Numbered from the stretch's first letter, positions 8,812-17,859 are shown. The stretch: 64,000 nt of DNA from Stutzerimonas xanthomarina (GCF_003935375.1 NZ_RHQM01000002.1:186001-250000), one strand, 5' to 3'. The notes: a model not told the origin generated them from the letters alone. Translations and numbers: made by a program.

Positions 8812-9555
8812 TCAGGGCTTGGCCGCCATCCACTGATCGCTGAGGCTGCGCGCATGGCGGTCAACCATGATTGGCGCGAAGGGCCGGCCTGAGGCGGTGG
8901 TGAAGTTGTTGCTGCCGCTGTTCATGTCTTCCAGCGCCACCTTGAGGAAATCCCAGCGGGTCTTGAGTTTGGCCAGCGCGGGATCGCGCTTGCCATCCAG
9001 TTCGGCCAGCTGAGCGTCGATCGCCGGCACCAGGTGGCGCTCGTCCTGCCCGAGATAGGTGTCCGGCTGTTCGCGGGCGATCTCGAACGAGCCGATGTAG
9101 GCACGGCTGAGGTATTGAACGGCCAGGTATTCAACCTTGGCTGGCAGTTCGGCCTGAGCGTCCGCCCCTTGCTGCGCGCGAACGGCGGTGAGGAAGTCGC
9201 GCAGGGCCTTGCTCATCTCCAGCGGCCAGCCCCAGGGCATGTCGTCCTCTTCGTAGCCGAAGCCGGCGCCTTCGCGCAGCCGAGCCTGAAGCGCCTGGTG
9301 ACTTTCGCGCAGGGCGCTGGTGGGATTGGCGACATTGAGTAGGGCTGCGTTCAGTGCGCGGATGTCGTCTTCCAGACGCAACAGGTGCGCCTTCTGAAAG
9401 CCTTCGCCGCGGTAGAGCAGCAGGCTGCTGGTCGCGCGATTGGCGTGGATCTGCAAGTTCTGCAGCGCAGAGATGGTTTCGGGCGGGGCCGCCTCGGTAA
9501 AGCCGGGCAGCATTACGAGTATCAGCAATAGCCAGAAGCGAGTTAAACGATCCAT
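8812..9555 (-). CDS. Secreted or periplasmic helical protein of unknown function
   Basis: The 247-residue product starts MDRLTRFWLLLILVMLPGFTEA, a clear signal peptide with likely cleavage after TEA. The rest is a soluble, mostly helical protein with an unusual segment YEEDDMPWGWPLEMSK at about residues 100-115 and a conserved-looking tail RPFAPIMVDRHARSLSDQW. No enzymatic motif was recognised. The start is supported by an AAAAAGGAG ribosome site and a nearby AT-rich TATAAAAAAAT, read on the minus strand, that can serve as the -10 region. It appears to be a single-gene unit. Confidence 0.75.
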   Translation of the reverse strand: MDRLTRFWLLLILVMLPGFTEAAPPETISALQNLQIHANRATSSLLLYRGEGFQKAHLLRLEDDIRALNAALLNVANPTSALRESHQALQARLREGAGFGYEEDDMPWGWPLEMSKALRDFLTAVRAQQGADAQAELPAKVEYLAVQYLSRAYIGSFEIAREQPDTYLGQDERHLVPAIDAQLAELDGKRDPALAKLKTRWDFLKVALEDMNSGSNNFTTASGRPFAPIMVDRHARSLSDQWMAAKP

Positions 9556-9713
9556 TGTCGTGCTCCTTTTTATTTTTTTATAGAAGCTATGCGTGCATGG
9601 CAGCAGCACGCTGGAGCCTAACGGACTGCTGGCCGAGTGGTATCACCCCAAAGAATGATTTGTGACGGCTTGTAGCCAAACGGACGACATCGTGCGGCAG
9701 CTTGTTGCGAACC

Positions 9714-9860
9714 TAGTGGCCTGTACGGTGAGTTGGTGAGGCATGTTCGGCTGAACATGGCTCCGGGACAAGGCGCTGCGACGGGTCATAGCGGGCCTAT
9801 GGCAAGGAGCAGCAATGCGGTAGTGGGCCATGGGCGTCGAACTTACCAAACAGGCCACTA
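9714..9860. repeat. 147-bp inverted-repeat element (MITE-like), with internal palindromes
   Basis: The element is bounded by perfect 11-bp terminal inverted repeats, TAGTGGCCTGT at 9714-9724 and its complement at 9850-9860. Inside are two more perfect palindromes, CATGTTC-GGCT-GAACATG at 9742-9759 and CATAG-CGGGC-CTATG at 9787-9801. There is no coding frame of its own. The right end supplies the stop codon of the phospholipase-D-like gene. This structure suggests a miniature transposable or dispersed repeat element. No second copy was found in this window. The remainder of the 302-base gap (9556-9713) holds only the promoter of the leftward gene. Confidence 0.55.
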
Positions 9861-11420
9861 AAGCATCTTCTCCAGGCCGATGACGTCGGCGAACCAGGCG
9901 TTGAAGCGTCGCCAGAGCCCTCCTGGCTCCTTTTCGATGGTGCGCAGCCGGCCGCCATCCTCGGCGATCCACGTGAGCTGCTTGCGGCCGTCGCGCTCCA
10001 CTAGGCGAACTTCGTAGCTCAGTGCCGGCGACATACCCTCCAGCGTGAGGCGGTGGACCTCGCGGGCCAGTTCGTGGCTTTCCACCAGAATCCCCACCTC
10101 GGTGTTCCACAGCACCGAGCGCGGATCGAGATTCAGCGAGCCGATGAAAACCTTCTGCTGGTCGAATACCGCTGCCTTGCTATGCAGGCTGGATTCCGAC
10201 TCGCCGAGAAAACTGTAAGAGGCTTCCTGCTCCGGCTGCCGGCGCAGTTCGAACAGGCGCACGCCGAGTTCCAGCATGGCCCCGCGGTAGGGCGCATAGC
10301 CGCCATGCACGGCCGGCACGTCAGTGGCCTCCAGCGAGTTGGTGAGGATGCGCACGGTCACGCCCTCGCCGGTGCGATCCGCCAGGTAGTCCACGCCGCT
10401 ATCGGTCGGCACGAAGTAGGCCGAAACCAGTGTCAGCTCGCTGCTCACGGCCTGCATGGTCGGTGCAAGTTGCGTGGTCAGCAGTAGCGATGCCGCCGGT
10501 ACGCCTTCGGCGAGCAGTTTTTCCGGCGCGTCCCACATCGCCCTGCCCGGTGCCCAGATCAGTTCGTCCAGCCACTGCTGCAATTGCGGGCGCTGCTTGT
10601 ACTGCATCAGGCGCTGGTACTGCTCGCTGTTTTCCTGTTTGGCCTGCTGCAGATAGTCGCTCAGCTGCTGGCGCGCCTTGTCCAGCTGGCGCGGTTTCGG
10701 TTGCCACCAGAGAAAATGCTGGATAGGCACGCTCAGCTGGTTGTTCCAGTAACGGTCGAAACTCTTGCCGAGCTGCTCGGCGACCGGGCCGGCGCCAAGC
10801 AGGTCGATGTCGGTGAAGTTCATCGCCTGGTCGGCCTCGAAGTACTCGTCGCCGAGGTTGCGTCCGCCGACGACGGCCAGGCTGCCATCGACCAGCATCA
10901 GCTTGTTGTGCATGCGCCGATGCTGCAGCGAAAGGTGCAATAGGCGTCCCATGGATCGGGTGATGGCGTTGCTGCGGCCGAGGTGAAGCGGGTTGAAGAC
11001 GCGGATCTGAATGTTGGGGTGCGCGGCCAGAGTGCCGATGCGATAGTCCTCGCCATGGCTGGTGGTGTCATCCAGCAGCAGCCGCACGCGCACGCCGCGG
11101 TCGGCGGCTTGCAGCACTTCGTCGATCAGCGCACGTGTGGTGAGGCCGTCATGGACGATGTAGTACTGGATATCGAGGCTGACCTGCGCCGCGCGGATCA
11201 TCTCGGTGCGTGCGGCGAAGGCTTCGGTGCTCTCCGGTAGCAGGCGAAAACCCGAGTGGCCGTACGCGTGCTCGGTGGCGAGCTGCTGGATGCGCCGGCC
11301 AAGCGGCGACGCGTCCGGAGCCACGGAATAGGACTCGGTTGGCGTGGGGTGGCTGGCACAACCGGCCAGCAGCAGTAGCAGCAGGAGCGTCAGGTAAGTG
11401 CGCAAGGTTTCTCCGGGCAT
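9858..11420 (-). CDS. Phospholipase D family lipoprotein (cardiolipin-synthase-like)
   Basis: The 520-residue protein carries a lipoprotein signal peptide (seven leucines then AGC, lipid Cys at about residue 21) and two HKD motifs: HNK with VDGSLAVVGGRN at about residues 171-187, and HSK with FDQQKVFIGSLNLD from about residue 413. Two HKD motifs form one active site in phosphatidyl-transferring PLD enzymes. This periplasmic-lipoprotein form resembles ClsC-type or PLD-like proteins of Gram-negatives. I chose the ATG at 11420, preceded by GAAAGGA; an in-frame ATG at 11432 is possible. The stop codon lies inside the inverted-repeat element at 9714-9860, so the C terminus may have been altered by insertion. 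Confidence 0.88.
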   Translation of the reverse strand: MPGETLRTYLTLLLLLLLAGCASHPTPTESYSVAPDASPLGRRIQQLATEHAYGHSGFRLLPESTEAFAARTEMIRAAQVSLDIQYYIVHDGLTTRALIDEVLQAADRGVRVRLLLDDTTSHGEDYRIGTLAAHPNIQIRVFNPLHLGRSNAITRSMGRLLHLSLQHRRMHNKLMLVDGSLAVVGGRNLGDEYFEADQAMNFTDIDLLGAGPVAEQLGKSFDRYWNNQLSVPIQHFLWWQPKPRQLDKARQQLSDYLQQAKQENSEQYQRLMQYKQRPQLQQWLDELIWAPGRAMWDAPEKLLAEGVPAASLLLTTQLAPTMQAVSSELTLVSAYFVPTDSGVDYLADRTGEGVTVRILTNSLEATDVPAVHGGYAPYRGAMLELGVRLFELRRQPEQEASYSFLGESESSLHSKAAVFDQQKVFIGSLNLDPRSVLWNTEVGILVESHELAREVHRLTLEGMSPALSYEVRLVERDGRKQLTWIAEDGGRLRTIEKEPGGLWRRFNAWFADVIGLEKML

Positions 11421-11464
11421 GCATCCTTTCATTCATGCTTGGACGTTGCGCTTCGTCCGAAAAT

Positions 11465-12799
11465 TCAGAATCGGTCCTTCAGTCGATACCAGAGCATGCC
11501 CAACGCCAGCAGTGGCGAGCGCAGTGCCGGCCCGCCGGGGAAGGTCGGATGCGGCACTTTGGCGAACAGATCGAAGCCGCTGCTTTGCTGGCCGGCAATG
11601 GCTTCGGCAAGCAGGCGACCGGCCAGGTGCGTGGCATTCAGCCCGTGGCCGGAATAGGCCTGGGCGTAGAACACGTTGGGATGTTCGGCCAGGCGACCGA
11701 TCTGCGGCAGCCGGTTGGCGCCGATGCCGATCATCCCGCCCCACTGATAGTCGATGCCGATGCCGACCAGCTGCGGAAATACCTCGAGCATCTTCGGCTG
11801 CATGTAGGCGGTGATGTCCTGTGGGTCACGGCCGGAATAGTGACAGGCGCCGCCGAACAGCAGACGGCCATCGGCGCTGAGACGGAAGTAATCGAGCGCC
11901 ACGCGCTGATCGCAGACCGCCATGTTCTGCGGCAACAGCTCGCGGCAGAGCGGCTCAGGCAGGCGCTCGGTGGCGATGATGTAGCTGCCCGCCGGCAACA
12001 CCTTGCCGGCGAGCTTCGGTTGCAGGCCGTTGAGGTAGGCATTGCAGGCCAGCACCAGGTTGTCCGCGTGCACCACGCCCTGAGCCGTATGCACCTTGAC
12101 CTGCGGGCCGTACTCGATGCGCTCGACTGCCGACTGCTCGAACAGCCGCACGCCCAGCGACTGCGCCGCCGCCGCCTCGCCGAGTGCCAGATTCAGCGGG
12201 TGCAGGTGGCCCGAGCCCATGTCCAGCAGGCCGCCGAGGTAACGCTGCGAGCCCACCACCGTGACCAGGTTGGGCTTTGATACGCGCTGCAGTGGGTGCG
12301 GATAGCCGAGGCGCAGTAGGTCGGAGTACTCCTCGTCGAAGCCTTTCAGATGCCGTGGCTTGGTCGCCAGGTCGCAATAGCCCCAGGTCAGGTCGCAGTC
12401 GATGGCGTAGCGCTCGATGCGCTGGCGGACGATGTCGACGGCTTCGAAGCCCATGCGCTTGAGTTCATCGACGCCTTCTTCGCCGAGGATCTTGCTGAAC
12501 TGCTCGACGTCATGGCCGACGCCGCGGATCAATTGCCCGCCGTTGCGCCCGCTGGCGCCCCAGCCGATTCGGTGCGCTTCCAGCAGGATGACGCTGAGGC
12601 CCCGCTCGGCCAATTCGATGGCCGTGTTGAGGCCGGAGAACCCACCGCCGACGACGCAGACGTCGGCCCGCTGCTCGCCCTGCAACGGCTCGAAGGCCAG
12701 TTCGCGATTGACGCTCGCGGCATAGTAGGAGGGGGCATGTACGGCGCCGTTCGGCGCGGATGCGCGGTGATTCATCAAGGTGTCATGAGAGGTCTGCAT
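11465..12799 (-). CDS. pauB4: FAD-dependent gamma-glutamylpolyamine oxidoreductase (PauB4/PuuB-like)
   Basis: The protein (444 residues from 12799) has a dinucleotide-binding motif VVGGGFSGLNTAIELAERG near residues 48-66, a GWGASGRNGGQ FAD-contact motif, and the C-terminal motif QAYSGHGLNATHLAG typical of DAO-fold amine oxidases. By position next to lrp and dadA it corresponds to P. aeruginosa PA5309, described as pauB4 in gamma-glutamylated polyamine degradation. Other starts at 12835 and 12775 are possible, and none has a clear ribosome site. The polyamine regulator gene pauR lies 2.5 kb away on the other side of dadA. Confidence 0.85.
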   Translation of the reverse strand: MQTSHDTLMNHRASAPNGAVHAPSYYAASVNRELAFEPLQGEQRADVCVVGGGFSGLNTAIELAERGLSVILLEAHRIGWGASGRNGGQLIRGVGHDVEQFSKILGEEGVDELKRMGFEAVDIVRQRIERYAIDCDLTWGYCDLATKPRHLKGFDEEYSDLLRLGYPHPLQRVSKPNLVTVVGSQRYLGGLLDMGSGHLHPLNLALGEAAAAQSLGVRLFEQSAVERIEYGPQVKVHTAQGVVHADNLVLACNAYLNGLQPKLAGKVLPAGSYIIATERLPEPLCRELLPQNMAVCDQRVALDYFRLSADGRLLFGGACHYSGRDPQDITAYMQPKMLEVFPQLVGIGIDYQWGGMIGIGANRLPQIGRLAEHPNVFYAQAYSGHGLNATHLAGRLLAEAIAGQQSSGFDLFAKVPHPTFPGGPALRSPLLALGMLWYRLKDRF

Positions 12800-12902
12800 G
12801 CGCCTAGGGTAGACCGGAGCGAGGCCGCGGAGCAAAGCCGGGCATGACCAGCGGTGCCTCGCAGGCTGCCCGACGAGGCCGCAGAACTGGCCGTCATCGG
12901 CT

Positions 12903-13391
12903 CTAGTCCGGGACCGGCAGGTCGAGGGATTCCTTGATCTCTTCCATCACGATATAGCTCTTCGATTCGCGAACGTGCGGCAGCTTCAGCAGGATGTCGC
13001 CGAGCAATTTTCGGTAGGAGGCCATCTCCGAAATCCGCGCCTTGACTAGGTAATCGAAGTCACCGGAGACCAGATGGCACTCAAGCACATGCGGCAGCTT
13101 GAGCACGGCGCGGCGAAACTCCTCGAAGATGTCTCCTGACTTGTAGGCCAGGCTGATCTCGACGAACACCAGTAGGCCAGCCTTCAGATGCTGCGGGTTC
13201 AGCCGCGCCGAGTAGCCCATGATGATGCCCTCTCGCTCCAGGCGGCGCACCCGCTCGGTACAGGGCGTGGTCGACAGGCCAACGCGCTCGCCCAGCTCGG
13301 TGAAGGGCAGGCGGCCCTCGGCCTGCAGGATGCGCAAAATGTGGCGGTCGATCTTGTCCAGTTCGCGGCGCGTCTGATGGCGAGTTCTCAA
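12903..13391 (-). CDS. lrp: Lrp/AsnC family transcriptional regulator (Lrp/DadR)
   Basis: The 162-residue protein has the Lrp plan: N-terminal helix-turn-helix (LDKIDRHILRILQ ... GLSTTPCTERVRRLE, about residues 10-52) followed by a RAM ligand-binding domain (LLVFVEISL ... CHLVSGDFDYLVKARI). It sits divergently upstream of dadA, as in P. aeruginosa, where the regulator activates D-amino-acid catabolism in response to alanine. The 146-base AT-rich gap between the two genes is the likely binding region. The pauB4 gene lies downstream on the same strand after a 103-base gap. Confidence 0.93.
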   Translation of the reverse strand: MRTRHQTRRELDKIDRHILRILQAEGRLPFTELGERVGLSTTPCTERVRRLEREGIIMGYSARLNPQHLKAGLLVFVEISLAYKSGDIFEEFRRAVLKLPHVLECHLVSGDFDYLVKARISEMASYRKLLGDILLKLPHVRESKSYIVMEEIKESLDLPVPD

Positions 13392-13444
13392 GGGATATAC
13401 CCTCCAAATAAAGCTGCTCTGGCGTGAATAAAGGCCAAAGATAG

Positions 13445-13484
13445 CTTTTTATATGGTGAATAACACTGCAGGAGCCTTTTTATA
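13445..13484. promoter_or_regulatory. Probable Lrp/DadR control region of dadA: phased direct repeats
   Basis: CTTTTTATA occurs at 13445-13453 and again at 13476-13484, 31 bases apart, or about three helical turns. Both lie in the divergent AT-rich gap between lrp and dadA, whose composition stands out against the GC-rich surroundings. Spaced AT-rich repeats are what Lrp octamers bind. The exact operator is inferred. Confidence 0.5.
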
Positions 13485-13537
13485 CTCCGTTTCAATAGTG
13501 ATTCGGAAAAGTCCGTACGAGCGGGCGGGAGGCTGCA

Positions 13538-14836
13538 ATGCGTGTACTGGTATTGGGTAGCGGGGTGGTGGGTACCGCCAGCGCCTACTATCTGGCGCGA
13601 GCCGGTTTCGAAGTGGTGGTCGTCGATCGGCAGCCAGCAGTGGCGATGGAGACCAGCTTCGCCAACGCCGGCCAAGTCTCGCCTGGCTATGCCTCGCCAT
13701 GGGCGGCGCCTGGCGTGCCGCTCAAGGCGATGAAGTGGCTACTGCAGCGTCACGCGCCACTGGCGATCAAGCTTACCGGTGACGTCGACCAGTATCTGTG
13801 GATGGCGCAGATGCTGCGCAACTGCACCGCGGCCCGCTACGCGGTGAACAAGGAGCGCATGGTGCGCCTGTCCGAGTACAGTCGCGACTGCCTCGACGAG
13901 CTACGCGCCGAAACCGGTATCGCCTATGAAGGCCGTGAGCTGGGGACGACGCAGTTGTTCCGCACTCAGGCGCAGCTCGATGCAGCTGCCAAGGACATCG
14001 CCGTGCTGGAGCGGTCCGGGGTGCCCTACGAATTGCTCGATCGCGCAGGCATCGGGCGGGTGGAGCCAGCTTTGGCGCAGGTTTCGCACAAGCTCAGCGG
14101 GGCGCTACGCCTGCCCAATGACCAGACCGGCGACTGCCAGATGTTTACTTCGCGGCTCGCAGAAATGGCCGTGGCGCTCGGAGTCGAGTTCCGCTTCGAA
14201 CAGAATATTCAACGCATCGACTACGCCGGCGATCGAGTCGCCGGGGTTTGGATCGACGGCAAGCTGGAGGCGGCCGATCGCTACGTGCTGGCGCTCGGCA
14301 GCTACAGCCCGCAGATGCTCAAGCCGCTCGGCATTCGTGCGCCGGTGTACCCGCTCAAGGGCTATTCGCTGACCGTGCCGATCAGCGATCCGGCGATGGC
14401 GCCGCAATCGACCGTGCTCGATGAAACCTACAAGGTTGCCATCACCCGTTTCGACCAGCGCATTCGGGTCGGTGGCATGGCGGAGATTGCCGGGCACGAC
14501 CTGTCGCTCAACCCGCGTCGGCGGGAAACCCTGGAAATGGTGGTGGGCGATCTCTATCCGCAAGGCGGTAATCCGGCCGAAGCAGTATTCTGGACCGGCC
14601 TGCGACCGGCCACGCCAGATGGCACGCCGATCATCGGTGCGACTCCCTATCGCAACCTGTTCCTCAATACCGGCCACGGCACGCTGGGTTGGACCATGGC
14701 GTGCGGCTCCGGCCGTGTGCTCGCTGACCTGCTGGCTTCCAAGCGTCCGCAGATCAGTACCGAGGGGCTGGATATCTTCCGTTACGGCAAGCACAAGGAG
14801 ATCCGTAAACATGCCCATCCGGCGTCTGCACACTGA
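13538..14836 (+). CDS. dadA: D-amino acid dehydrogenase small subunit
   Basis: DadA oxidatively deaminates D-amino acids, chiefly D-alanine, to 2-oxo acids, passing electrons via FAD to the respiratory chain at the inner membrane. The 432-residue protein starts [23 protein letters not shown] (FAD-binding GxGxxG), continues with [20 protein letters not shown] and ends with [14 protein letters not shown] and [16 protein letters not shown], all typical of DadA. Length is normal. It overlaps the following ridA gene by 26 bases. The usual partner dadX is not downstream. Confidence 0.96.
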   Translation: MRVLVLGSGVVGTASAYYLARAGFEVVVVDRQPAVAMETSFANAGQVSPGYASPWAAPGVPLKAMKWLLQRHAPLAIKLTGDVDQYLWMAQMLRNCTAARYAVNKERMVRLSEYSRDCLDELRAETGIAYEGRELGTTQLFRTQAQLDAAAKDIAVLERSGVPYELLDRAGIGRVEPALAQVSHKLSGALRLPNDQTGDCQMFTSRLAEMAVALGVEFRFEQNIQRIDYAGDRVAGVWIDGKLEAADRYVLALGSYSPQMLKPLGIRAPVYPLKGYSLTVPISDPAMAPQSTVLDETYKVAITRFDQRIRVGGMAEIAGHDLSLNPRRRETLEMVVGDLYPQGGNPAEAVFWTGLRPATPDGTPIIGATPYRNLFLNTGHGTLGWTMACGSGRVLADLLASKRPQISTEGLDIFRYGKHKEIRKHAHPASAH

Positions 14837-15185
14837 AACCCGCTACAGCGAAGCGGTGATCCACAACGGCGCAGTGTATCTGTCCGGGCAACTGGCCGAT
14901 GACCTGGCTGGTGACATCCGCGCTCAGACCCGCGAAACCTTGTCGAGCATCGAACGCCTACTGGAAGAAGCCGGCAGTAGTAAGGCTCGGCTGCTCTCGG
15001 CGACCATTCATCTGAAGGACATCTCCACCGACTACGCCGGCATGAACGAGATTTGGGATGCCTGGCTGACCCCGGGAACTGCGCCGGCGCGGACCACGGT
15101 TCAGGCGCTGATGTATTCGCTGGATGTACGGGTCGAGATCACTGTGATTGCTGCAATGCCGGATCTTGCAGGCCCGGTACTCTGA
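14811..15185 (+). CDS. RidA family reactive-intermediate deaminase
   Basis: The 124-residue protein belongs to the YjgF/YER057c/RidA family, whose founding member hydrolyses reactive enamine/imine intermediates made by PLP enzymes and amino-acid oxidases. Motifs are [11 protein letters not shown] near residue 22, [10 protein letters not shown], and [20 protein letters not shown] at the end. Its Arg residue before VEITV corresponds to the conserved substrate-carboxylate contact. It starts inside the last codons of dadA, so it is translationally linked and probably clears 2-iminopropionate or related products of DadA. P. aeruginosa has an equivalent gene (PA5303) here. Confidence 0.92.
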   Translation: MPIRRLHTETRYSEAVIHNGAVYLSGQLADDLAGDIRAQTRETLSSIERLLEEAGSSKARLLSATIHLKDISTDYAGMNEIWDAWLTPGTAPARTTVQALMYSLDVRVEITVIAAMPDLAGPVL

Positions 15186-15263
15186 GGCTTCGCCGAGCCA
15201 CACGCCCCGAGCGACGAGCCGTCCGGAGGTAGTGTTGTAAATTCTGAACGCCATTGCCATGAT

Positions 15264-15296
15264 AGCCCCCTTTCGCACTGCTCTTGAAAGGGGGCT
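15264..15296 (+). promoter_or_regulatory. 11-bp stem hairpin covering the pauR ribosome binding site
   Basis: AGCCCCCTTTC (15264-15274) and GAAAGGGGGCT (15286-15296) are perfect complements around an 11-base loop. The 3' arm contains the only purine-rich Shine-Dalgarno (AAAGGGGG) for the TTG start at 15303. The structure may be a translational switch, an operator, or the end of the dadA-ridA message; it lacks a following T-run. Confidence 0.6.
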
Positions 15297-15302
15297 CCCG
15301 TA

Positions 15303-15851
15303 TTGGACGTTGGCGTTCGACTGCAAACCATCCGCAAGCTCAAGGGTCTGTCCCAGCGTGAACTCGCCAAGCGTGCCGGCGTAACCAACAGCACCATTTC
15401 CATGATCGAAAAGAACAGCGTCAGCCCCTCGATCAGTTCGCTGAAGAAGGTGCTCAGTGGCATCCCCATGTCTCTGGTGGAGTTCTTTTCCCCCGATTTC
15501 GAACAGGATGGCGATACCCAGGTGGTTTACAAGGGTAGCGAGCTGATCGATATATCCGACGGTGCGGTCAGCATGAAGCTGGTGGGAAAAGCCCACCCAG
15601 GGCGCGCCATCGCCTTTCTGGCTGAGACCTATCCGCCCGGTTCCGATACTGGTACCGACATGCTCTCGCATCAGGGGGAGGAAGCCGGAATGCTCGTCGA
15701 GGGTCGTCTTGAGCTCACCGTAAACGGTCAGGTCTACGTGCTGGAAAGCGGAGACAGCTACTACTTCGAAAGCAGTAAGCCGCATCGTTTTCGCAACCCC
15801 TTCGACACCCCGGCCAGACTGATCAGTGCTACGACGCCAGCGAACTTTTAG
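15303..15851 (+). CDS. pauR: Cupin-domain XRE-family regulator (PauR-like polyamine repressor)
   Basis: The 182-residue protein has an N-terminal XRE helix-turn-helix (LQTIRKLKGLSQRELAKRAG ... STISMIEKN, residues about 7-40) and a C-terminal cupin domain (MLSHQGEEAGMLVEGRLELTVNG ... GDSYYFESSKPHRF). Length and position next to cytochrome c5 and dadA match P. aeruginosa PauR, which represses polyamine catabolism genes and is relieved by putrescine or cadaverine. The start is a TTG, placed 9 bases after a strong AAAGGGGG that is locked in a hairpin. Low, structure-controlled translation is likely. Confidence 0.88.
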   Translation: MDVGVRLQTIRKLKGLSQRELAKRAGVTNSTISMIEKNSVSPSISSLKKVLSGIPMSLVEFFSPDFEQDGDTQVVYKGSELIDISDGAVSMKLVGKAHPGRAIAFLAETYPPGSDTGTDMLSHQGEEAGMLVEGRLELTVNGQVYVLESGDSYYFESSKPHRFRNPFDTPARLISATTPANF

Positions 15852-15949
15852 CCGCGACCGGCCTCGATTCTCCGAGCGTTGCGGTGCGACAAAGCGTCGC
15901 TGGAGTTGGCAGGGCCTTTCGTATTGTTTCGGCTGGCATGGCTTGCCGT

Positions 15950-15955
15950 TATACT
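15950..15955 (+). promoter_or_regulatory. Likely -10 element of the cytochrome c5 promoter
   Basis: TATACT stands about 57 bases before the GTG start of the cytochrome gene in an otherwise GC-rich gap. A weak -35, TTTCGG, is found 17 bases upstream. Confidence 0.35.
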
Positions 15956-16012
15956 GACCGCCGCTCGCGATACCGTGGCCGCGGGCGTGTCTAGCCACAA
16001 TGAGGGTGTAAG

Positions 16013-16438
16013 GTGAACCTGATTAAGAAGATCCTGGTAGCACAGACTGCCGTATTGGCCCTGTGGGCAATGAGCGCTCAGGCTGCGACCGACGAAGCAA
16101 TCGCCGAGCGCCTCAAGCCGGTGGGCGAAGTATGTATTCAAGGTGAAGAGTGCGCAGCCGCTGGTGCCGGCGCTGCCGCAGCCGCCGGTGGTGCCGCCCG
16201 TAGCGGTTCCGACGTGTACGGCAAGTTCTGCACTGCCTGCCACGGCTCCGGCCTGCTGAACGCGCCGAAGACCGGTGACAGTGCAGCCTGGACGGCCCGT
16301 GCCGATGCTGCCGGTGGTCTGGACGGCCTGCTCAAGCACGCCATCAGCGGTATCAATGCCATGCCGCCGAAGGGCACCTGTGGCGACTGCTCCGATGACG
16401 AGCTGAAGGCCGCCATCCAGCACATGTCCGGCCTCTGA
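16013..16438 (+). CDS. cycB: Cytochrome c5, monohaem c-type cytochrome
   Basis: The 141-residue product has a Sec signal peptide (cut after AQA, residue 24) and a class I cytochrome c domain. The haem-binding site is CTACH at residues 73-77, and the axial Met lies in NAMPPKGTC near residue 117. A Cys pair at 123 and 126 (CGDC) is characteristic of cytochrome c5, where it forms a disulfide. An Ala/Gly-rich linker precedes the haem domain. It is a periplasmic or membrane-anchored electron carrier. The start is a GTG after a moderate AGGGTGTAAG site, and a clear terminator follows. Confidence 0.92.
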   Translation: MNLIKKILVAQTAVLALWAMSAQAATDEAIAERLKPVGEVCIQGEECAAAGAGAAAAAGGAARSGSDVYGKFCTACHGSGLLNAPKTGDSAAWTARADAAGGLDGLLKHAISGINAMPPKGTCGDCSDDELKAAIQHMSGL

Positions 16439-16460
16439 TCGAGCGCCAGGCGTCCCCAGC

Positions 16461-16486
16461 AAAGCCGCCTCCGGGCGGCTTTGTCG
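16461..16486 (+). terminator. Rho-independent terminator of cytochrome c5
   Basis: AAAGCCGCC and GGCGGCTTT form a 9-bp stem with a four-base loop TCCG at 16461-16482, 23 bases past the stop codon. The T-run is short (TTTGTCGTTT). Confidence 0.8.
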
Positions 16487-16573
16487 TTTCTGCGGTGAGC
16501 AAGGCAGGCAGCTCTCGAGTCGAATTCGATACGGCCTACCGGTCGGATTCCCGTGACGACAGAGGAGCCCCGC

Positions 16574-17107
16574 ATGCCCAGTTCCGCACCACAACCCGAA
16601 CAGCTGCACCTGGCCAGTGACGGGCGCACGCCCAACAGCCCGCATCCGGTGCTGATCTACCGCCAGCTGCCATTGGCCGGGACAAGCCCCGCGGAAGCCT
16701 TCGAGCGACTGTTCGACAGCCATATGTGGCCGTCTGCCTGGCGTGGGACGGTTTACGACTACCATCACTACCATTCCACCGCCCACGAAGCGCTCGGCGT
16801 GGCCATCGGCTGGGCGCGGGTCATGTTGGGTGGTGATAACGGTCAGGAGGTCGAGCTGAAGGCGGGCGACGCGCTGGTGCTACCGGCCGGGACGGGGCAT
16901 TGCGCGCTCGAGGCCAGCACAGATTTTCAGGTGGTGGCGGGTTATCCGGTCGGCCAGCAGTACGACATGCAGCGGCCTGACGCGGCCACCCATGATCAGG
17001 CGCGTGAGCGAATTGCCCAAGTCGGCGTGCCCATCAGTGATCCGCTGGCAGGCACGCAGGGTGCGCTGGTGGCGCTATGGCGCGCAGAGGCGCCGCCGGC
17101 CGGTTGA
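16574..17107 (+). CDS. Cupin-domain protein of unknown function
   Basis: The 177-residue protein contains a single cupin barrel. The first metal-ligand motif is in HHYHSTAHEALGV at about residues 63-75, and the second half is LKAGDALVLPAGTGHCAL near 96-113. Such small cupins are often metal-binding enzymes or sugar/aromatic binding proteins, but nothing here fixes a substrate. The start at 16574 has AGGAG seven bases upstream; an alternative GTG at 16553 is less likely. It lies between cytochrome c5 and xpt, as does a similar gene in P. aeruginosa. Confidence 0.8.
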   Translation: MPSSAPQPEQLHLASDGRTPNSPHPVLIYRQLPLAGTSPAEAFERLFDSHMWPSAWRGTVYDYHHYHSTAHEALGVAIGWARVMLGGDNGQEVELKAGDALVLPAGTGHCALEASTDFQVVAGYPVGQQYDMQRPDAATHDQARERIAQVGVPISDPLAGTQGALVALWRAEAPPAG

Positions 17108-17150
17108 GCCGGGTTCAGCTTTTGAGCTGCGCCCGGACTATGACCTGCAC

Positions 17151-17828
<678 letters not shown>

Positions 17829-17859
17829 TCAATTCGGCGTGCCGATCCAAGGCCGACGT

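Noticed and set aside
9643-10110. Minus-strand frame covering the inverted-repeat element and the 3' end of the PLD gene
   Set aside because: It overlaps the PLD gene in another frame, starts inside it, and its sequence has no conserved features.
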